Shown: positions 7,285-11,379 of the stretch, one piece after another | Numbering within the stretch: position 1 is the first letter of the stretch | How the letters are laid out: each line of letters begins with the position of its first letter | Assembly: GCA_039590215.1 (NCBI GenBank) | Contig: JBDHFX010000104.1 | Location: forward strand, 1 to 11,379 | From: CAMYLR01 sp039590215 | Lineage (GTDB): Bacteria > Gemmatimonadota > Gemmatimonadetes > JACCXV01 > JAHWKZ01 | DNA: 11,379 bases | Reading direction: 5' to 3' | The notes under the pieces: model-generated | Seen by the model: only the letters and a program-made list of their open reading frames with translations | Database searches by the model: none | Told to the model about the DNA's origin: nothing | Program-made: the position numbers and the translations under genes

Positions 7285-9227
7285 CCGGGGTGGAGAGCCT
7301 CCTCTGGTTGATCCCCGCATTGCCCTTGGCCGGCGTACTGGTCAACGGGTTGTTCGGTCGCAAGCTCGGCGACCGGATGGTGTCGGTGATCGGTCCTGGC
7401 GTCGTGGGAGCGGCGTTCGTGCTTGCCGCGGCATCATTTGTCGCGCTGAGGTCGATGCCACCGGCCGAACGGCTGCTTCAGCAGACGCTCTACAACTGGC
7501 TCCCAGCGGGCGAGTTCTCAGCGTCGATCGGGTTCCAACTCGACCCGTTGTCGATGACGATGGTGCTGGTCGTCACGGGCGTCGGTTTCCTGATCCACCT
7601 CTATTCGGTCGGTTACATGCACGGCGACGGCGGGTACGCGCGCTACTTCGCGTTCCTCAACCTGTTCACGTTTGCCATGCTGCTGTTGGTCATGGCCGAC
7701 AATTTCCTGTTGCTGTTCGTCGGCTGGGAGGGTGTTGGACTCTGCTCGTATCTGTTGATCGGGTTCTGGTTCGAGGACCGGAGTAAAGCCGACGCCGGCA
7801 AGAAGGCGTTCATCGTCAACCGGATCGGCGATTTCGGATTCCTGATCGGGATCTTCCTGATCTTCTGGACGTTCGGTTCAGTGGCGTTCGCGGATGTCCT
7901 CCCGGCGGCCGCTGAGCGCTTGACGATGGGCGGCGACCTGGCGTTTTGGATCTGCCTGTTTCTGTTTGTCGGCGCGGTTGGGAAGAGTGCCCAGATCCCG
8001 CTCTACGTGTGGTTACCGGACGCGATGGCGGGTCCGACCCCGGTATCAGCGCTGATCCATGCCGCCACGATGGTCACCGCTGGGGTCTACATGGTGGCGC
8101 GTGCGCATGCGCTCTACGAGATGGCGCCTCAGGTGCTGGCGCTAGTGGCTGGGATCGGCGCCGCGACGGCGCTGTTCGCGGCCACGATCGGCATCGTTCA
8201 GAACGACATCAAGAAAGTGCTGGCGTACTCTACGATCAGCCAGCTCGGCTACATGTTCATGGGTGTCGGCGTGGCGGCGTTCAGCGCCGGGATCTTCCAT
8301 CTCGTCACACACGCGTTCTTCAAGGCTGTGCTGTTTTTGGGTGCCGGCAGCGTGATCCACGCGCTGCATGGCGAGCAGGACATGCGCGCGATGGGCGGCC
8401 TCAGGCCCAAGCTGCCTATCACCTATTGGACGATGCTGGCGGCGACGCTGGCGATCGCTGGGGTCCCGCCGCTGGCCGGTTTCGTCTCGAAGGACGAAAT
8501 CCTGTGGCGCACTTGGGATGGGGGACACACGGTGCTGTGGGTGGTCGGGTTCATCACCGCCGGGTTGACCGCCGGCTACATGTTTCGGCTGTTCTTCTTG
8601 ACCTTTCATGGATCGTTCCGAGGCACGAAAGATCAATGGGAGCACGCCCACGAGTCGCCGCTGTCGATGACACTGCCACTGATAATCCTGGGTGGGCTGT
8701 CGATTGTCGGTGGCTGGGTCGGTTTGCCGGCTGCGCTCGGGCAGCCGTTGGGCGGTATCGCCAACCGATTCGAGGGATGGCTGGCACCGGTCTTTGAAGC
8801 CGGTGAGCACGCTACCCACGAGCCACACGCCATTCCGCCGATCGAATACGGGCTGATGACCGCCTCGGTGGCGGTCGCCACGCTGGGGATTCTGGTCGCC
8901 TACTGGGCGTACTTGAGGAGCCCCGACCTGCCGGGTCGTGTTGTTGCCCGATCGCGCGGCGTCTACGCGCTGCTCAACGGCAAATACTTCGTCGACGAGC
9001 TGTACGACTACCTGATCGTGCGACCGTTCTACGCGCTGTCGCGGTTCGCCTGGCGGTTCATCGATGACGGGTTGATCGACGGGCTCGGCGTCGGTGGCAC
9101 AGGCGCGCTGGTCAAACGCGGAAGCCGGATCGTCAGCCGCTGGGAGACGGGCTACGTCCAAGGGTACGCGGTGGCGTTCTTTGGCGGTGTCTTTGCGATC
9201 CTCGCCTACTACTACCTATTCCGTTGA
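7281..9227 (+). CDS. nuoL: NADH-quinone oxidoreductase subunit L (ND5-like antiporter subunit)
   Basis: NuoL is the distal antiporter-like proton channel of the membrane arm, homologous to Mrp antiporter subunits. Its C-terminal lateral helix runs along NuoM and NuoN. The 648-residue product carries the channel residues E150 (VGWEGVG), K235 (GAVGKSAQIPL), H260 (ALIHAATMVTAG), K348 (HAFFKAVLFL) and K404-D405 (VSKDEI). These match E. coli E144, K229, H254, K342 and K399-D400 with a constant small offset. The family motif KAFIVNRIGDFGF is at 175-187. The region from about 520 to the end holds a helix, the lateral-helix candidate (about 555-625) and a final transmembrane segment. The loop at 508-517 has three His residues. 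The GTG start overlaps nuoK (GTGA); a GTG at 7290 is a weaker alternative. The stop overlaps the nuoM TTG (TTGA). Confidence 0.98.
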   Translation: MTGVESLLWLIPALPLAGVLVNGLFGRKLGDRMVSVIGPGVVGAAFVLAAASFVALRSMPPAERLLQQTLYNWLPAGEFSASIGFQLDPLSMTMVLVVTGVGFLIHLYSVGYMHGDGGYARYFAFLNLFTFAMLLLVMADNFLLLFVGWEGVGLCSYLLIGFWFEDRSKADAGKKAFIVNRIGDFGFLIGIFLIFWTFGSVAFADVLPAAAERLTMGGDLAFWICLFLFVGAVGKSAQIPLYVWLPDAMAGPTPVSALIHAATMVTAGVYMVARAHALYEMAPQVLALVAGIGAATALFAATIGIVQNDIKKVLAYSTISQLGYMFMGVGVAAFSAGIFHLVTHAFFKAVLFLGAGSVIHALHGEQDMRAMGGLRPKLPITYWTMLAATLAIAGVPPLAGFVSKDEILWRTWDGGHTVLWVVGFITAGLTAGYMFRLFFLTFHGSFRGTKDQWEHAHESPLSMTLPLIILGGLSIVGGWVGLPAALGQPLGGIANRFEGWLAPVFEAGEHATHEPHAIPPIEYGLMTASVAVATLGILVAYWAYLRSPDLPGRVVARSRGVYALLNGKYFVDELYDYLIVRPFYALSRFAWRFIDDGLIDGLGVGGTGALVKRGSRIVSRWETGYVQGYAVAFFGGVFAILAYYYLFR

Positions 9228-10564
9228 GCATCCCGTATCTGACCCTGATCGTCTTTCTGCCCGTGCTCGGCATGGCGCTGGTCGCGGCGATTCCGGGCAC
9301 CCGTCACGACGCCCTCCGTAAGACGACGCTGGCGATCACGATCGCCCATTTCGCGCTGTCGGTCCCGCTATGGTGGCTATACCAGACGTCCGGAGCGCCG
9401 TATCAGCTCATCGAGCGCCGACCGTGGGTCACAACGTTCGGCATCGAGTACCACCTTGGAGTGGACGGCGTCACCGTGTTGCTGGTGCTGCTGACGACGT
9501 TTCTGATGCCGCTCGCGGTGCTCGCTTCGTGGCGGTACATCGACCGGCACGTCAAAGAGTACCACATGTTGATGCTGCTCCTGACGACCGGAATGTTGGG
9601 CGTCTTCGTCGCACTCGACATGTTTGTCTTCTATGTCTTCTGGGAGCTCATGCTGGTGCCGATGTATTTCATCATCGGCATTTGGGGTGGAGAACAGCGG
9701 ATCTACGCTTCGGTCAAGTTCTTCCTGTACACATTTGTCGGTGGACTGCTGATGCTGGTCGGGATCCTGGTGTTGTACTTCTATCACCACAACCTTACGG
9801 GGACCTACTCGTATGCGCTGGCCGACCTGTTGGCGATCGAGGTGCCGCTCAGAATCCAGCTCGGTCTGTTCATTGCCTTTGGGCTGGCGTTCGCGATCAA
9901 AGTGCCGATGTTCCCGTTCCACACCTGGCTGCCCGACGCCCACGTCCAAGCGCCGACCGCCGGTAGCGTGATCCTGGCCGCTGTAATGCTCAAGATGGGA
10001 ACGTATGGCTTCTACCGTTTCGCGATCCCGCTGTTTCCGGATGCCGCGCGGATGCTTCTGCCCTGGGTCGCGACGCTGGCGGTGATCGGCATTCTGTACG
10101 GCGCGATGGTGGCACTGGTCCAACCCAACATCAAGAAGCTGGTCGCCTATTCGTCCGTATCGCACCTCGGGTTCGTCATGTTGGGGTTGTTCGCGTTCAA
10201 CACGGTCGGCGTACAGGGGTCGGTGATTCAGATGATCAACCACGGGTTATCGACCGGCGCGCTGTTCTTTATCTGCGGCATGTTATACGAGCGGCGCCAC
10301 ACCTACGAGATAGAATCGTTTGGCGGGTTGTCGGGCGTAATGCCGGTTTTCGCCACGATCTTCATGATCGTGACTCTGTCGTCGATTGGGCTGCCCGGAT
10401 TGAACGGTTTTGTGGGCGAGTTTCTGATTCTGGTCGGGATGTTCCAGACACACCCGTACATGGCCGGGCTGTCGACCGTTGGTGTGATCTTGGCAGCCTA
10501 CTACATGCTCCGCATGTTCGGTCGCGTCATGTTCGGACCGATCCACCGACTTGCTGGCGGTTGA
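9224..10564 (+). CDS. nuoM: NADH-quinone oxidoreductase subunit M (ND4-like), C-terminus short and lacking last helix
   Basis: NuoM is the middle-distal antiporter-like proton channel of complex I. The 446-residue product holds all core charged residues: E141 (FWELMLVPMY), K226 (AFAIKVPMFPFHTWLPDAH), K257 (MLKMGTYGF), H314, H340 and E399 (FVGEFLIL). These equal E. coli E144, K234, K265, H322, H348 and E407 with steady offsets. It starts at TTG 9224, overlapping the nuoL stop as TTGA, and gives the typical N-terminus MSIPYLTLIVFLPVLG. The C-terminus is odd. After helix 13 (about 415-431) the chain reads MFGPIHRLAGG and stops. About 102 residues follow the equivalent Glu in E. coli, but only 47 follow it here, so helix 14 and the tail are missing. 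See the entry on the open tail at 10548-10595. A real truncation, a deletion and an assembly error are all possible. Confidence 0.93.
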   Translation: MSIPYLTLIVFLPVLGMALVAAIPGTRHDALRKTTLAITIAHFALSVPLWWLYQTSGAPYQLIERRPWVTTFGIEYHLGVDGVTVLLVLLTTFLMPLAVLASWRYIDRHVKEYHMLMLLLTTGMLGVFVALDMFVFYVFWELMLVPMYFIIGIWGGEQRIYASVKFFLYTFVGGLLMLVGILVLYFYHHNLTGTYSYALADLLAIEVPLRIQLGLFIAFGLAFAIKVPMFPFHTWLPDAHVQAPTAGSVILAAVMLKMGTYGFYRFAIPLFPDAARMLLPWVATLAVIGILYGAMVALVQPNIKKLVAYSSVSHLGFVMLGLFAFNTVGVQGSVIQMINHGLSTGALFFICGMLYERRHTYEIESFGGLSGVMPVFATIFMIVTLSSIGLPGLNGFVGEFLILVGMFQTHPYMAGLSTVGVILAAYYMLRMFGRVMFGPIHRLAGG

Positions 10565-10595
10565 AGAATTGATCGAAGCGGAGACGCCGCGGTGA
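10548..10595 (+). other. Out-of-frame open tail downstream of nuoM, possible displaced C-terminus
   Basis: In the frame one base later than nuoM, the sequence reads DLLAVEELIEAETPR and ends in TGA at 10593-10595. That TGA overlaps the nuoN GTG start (10592-10594) as GTGA, the same junction type used by nuoI/J and nuoK/L. The peptide resembles the hydrophilic tail expected at a NuoM C-terminus. The annotated nuoM frame instead stops at 10562-10564, leaving the only 27-base gap in the membrane-arm part of the operon. A single extra base near CGACTT (10547-10552) would join the two frames. Even then no fourteenth helix is restored, so any loss also involved a longer stretch. This is inference. 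Confidence 0.45.
10580..10583 (+). promoter_or_regulatory. Ribosome binding site of nuoN
   Basis: GGAG lies 8 bases before the GTG at 10592 and supports that codon as the nuoN start. It is within the 27-base stretch after the nuoM stop. Confidence 0.65.
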
Positions 10596-11379
10596 ACCCC
10601 GAGTTGCAGCCGCTGGTTGACGCGTACCGGCTGACCGACCCAAGTCTGGGCGCCATCGTACCGGTAGTGCTTGTGAGCCTGTTCTCGATCGTTGCGCTGG
10701 TGGCTGACCTGTTCGAGTTGGGCACGACCCGCGGTCCCGCAGAGGGGGAAGAGGGGCTGCCGATCATGGCGCCCTACCTGTCGGTTCTCGGCGTCGTGTT
10801 GGGGCTTATCGCCATCGGTTGGCAGGCGCTCAGGTTCGAGAAAGTGGCTGGTTCCTACTTCAACGGGATGATCGTCGTCGACGGCTTCGGTTTGTTCCTG
10901 GCCGCCGTGATCCTGGTCGGCACGCTGATCACGCTGCTCGTTACCGTTGGCTACTGTCGGCGCGAAAACATCCAGTTAGCCGAGTACTACTACCTGATCC
11001 TGATGTCGGCGGTGGGCATGATGCTGCTCGTTCAGAGCCGCAACCTGGTCATGATCTTCGCCGCGCTCGAGCTCATGTCGGTCGGGGTCTACGTGCTGAC
11101 CGGTTTTCGCCGCCGCCGGGTGCGGGCGATCGAGGGTGCCCTCAAGTACTTCGTGTTGGGCGCGTTCTCGACCGGGTTCCTCGTCTACGGTATCGCGCTG
11201 CTCTACGGTTTGACGGGGACGTTCGATTTGGCTGCGATGGGGGCTGCGGTTGGAGATGGACAGGACTCACCGCTGCTCTTGGTCGGCTTGGCGTTGGTGC
11301 TGGTCGGGTTCGGGTTCAAGGTCGCGTTGGTGCCGTTCCACATGTGGTCGCCCGACGTCTACCAGGCCGCGCCGGCTCC
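10592..11379 (+). CDS. nuoN: NADH-quinone oxidoreductase subunit N (ND2-like), 3'-truncated by window edge
   Basis: NuoN is the antiporter-like proton channel closest to NuoK. The frame stays open from GTG 10592 to the window edge, showing 262 residues of a family length near 480-500. Visible channel residues are E160 (IFAALELMSVGVYVL), K185 (EGALKYFVLGAFSTG, 182-196) and K243 (GFGFKVALVPFHMWSPDVYQ, 239-258). They correspond to E. coli E133, K158 and K217. The N-terminus MNPELQPLVDAYRLTDPSLG is followed by a hydrophobic helix (21-40), a charged loop rich in Gly/Glu (43-57) and further helices, as in long NuoN forms. The GTG has a Shine-Dalgarno sequence 8 bases upstream. Usually nuoN is the last gene of the operon; the terminator would be outside the window. 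Confidence 0.96.
   Translation, partial: MNPELQPLVDAYRLTDPSLGAIVPVVLVSLFSIVALVADLFELGTTRGPAEGEEGLPIMAPYLSVLGVVLGLIAIGWQALRFEKVAGSYFNGMIVVDGFGLFLAAVILVGTLITLLVTVGYCRRENIQLAEYYYLILMSAVGMMLLVQSRNLVMIFAALELMSVGVYVLTGFRRRRVRAIEGALKYFVLGAFSTGFLVYGIALLYGLTGTFDLAAMGAAVGDGQDSPLLLVGLALVLVGFGFKVALVPFHMWSPDVYQAAPA

Noticed and set aside
8799..8835. His-containing loop in NuoL (GEHATHEPHA) as a possible metal site
   Set aside because: Variable His/Glu-rich loops occur at this place in many NuoL proteins, and nothing else suggests metal binding.
8142..9161. Long open frame of 339 codons on the minus strand opposite nuoL
   Set aside because: It lies entirely antisense to a highly conserved gene, and its translation is Arg/Gln/Asp/His-rich without any recognisable domain. 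Such frames are expected in high-GC coding DNA.
9377..10243. Long minus-strand open frame opposite nuoM
   Set aside because: It is an antisense shadow with extreme His/Gln/Asp composition and no domain; nuoM on the plus strand is unmistakable.
10547..10552. Programmed +1 frameshift site in nuoM
   Set aside because: The CGA CTT context lacks a recognised slippery sequence or stop-codon stimulator like that of prfB. An indel or assembly error is the simpler explanation.
1..11379. High density of GATC and CGATCG words
   Set aside because: They arise from frequent Asp/Ile/Arg codon pairs (GAT CGx, ATC GAx) in coding sequence; no spacing or clustering suggests an origin or regulatory site.

Overview
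The window is an uninterrupted stretch of a bacterial respiratory complex I (proton-pumping NADH:quinone oxidoreductase, type I) operon. All eleven genes lie on the plus strand in the canonical order nuoD-E-F-G-H-I-J-K-L-M-N. nuoD lacks its 5' end because the window starts inside it, and nuoN runs off the 3' edge. nuoA, nuoB and nuoC are expected upstream, outside the window. Whether nuoC and nuoD are fused cannot be seen. There are no RNA genes, mobile elements, CRISPR arrays or gene-free stretches longer than 27 bases.

Layout: positions 2-4802 encode mainly the peripheral arm. These are the quinone-site subunit NuoD, the electron-input module NuoE/NuoF (2Fe-2S N1a, FMN, NADH, 4Fe-4S N3) and NuoG (N1b, N4, N5 and ligands for the extra cluster N7). 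Positions 4805-11379 encode the membrane arm (NuoH, J, K, L, M, N), interrupted by the connecting ferredoxin-like subunit NuoI (N6a, N6b). Electrons would pass from NADH through FMN and the Fe-S chain to quinone at the NuoD/NuoH/NuoB interface. The reaction is coupled to proton transfer through NuoH/J/K and the three antiporter-like subunits L, M and N. The key charged residues of NuoK (two Glu), NuoL, NuoM and the visible part of NuoN are all present, so the enzyme looks catalytically competent.

The genes are packed tightly. Five junctions are 4-base stop/start overlaps (ATGA twice, GTGA twice, TTGA once), two are gaps of 2-4 bases, and only nuoF/nuoG (25 nt) and nuoM/nuoN (27 nt) have short spacers. 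This implies one polycistronic, translationally coupled transcript. No promoter or terminator is visible.

The organism is a high-GC bacterium using GTG and TTG starts as well as ATG. The phylum cannot be fixed from this conserved locus.

The main anomaly is the 3' end of nuoM. The protein stops right after its thirteenth transmembrane helix, about 55 residues earlier than E. coli NuoM, and lacks the last helix. A different frame stays open past this stop and ends in a TGA that overlaps the nuoN GTG start exactly as at the other coupled junctions. This points to an indel or deletion, real or from assembly. No novel system was found; the rest is an ordinary complex I operon.
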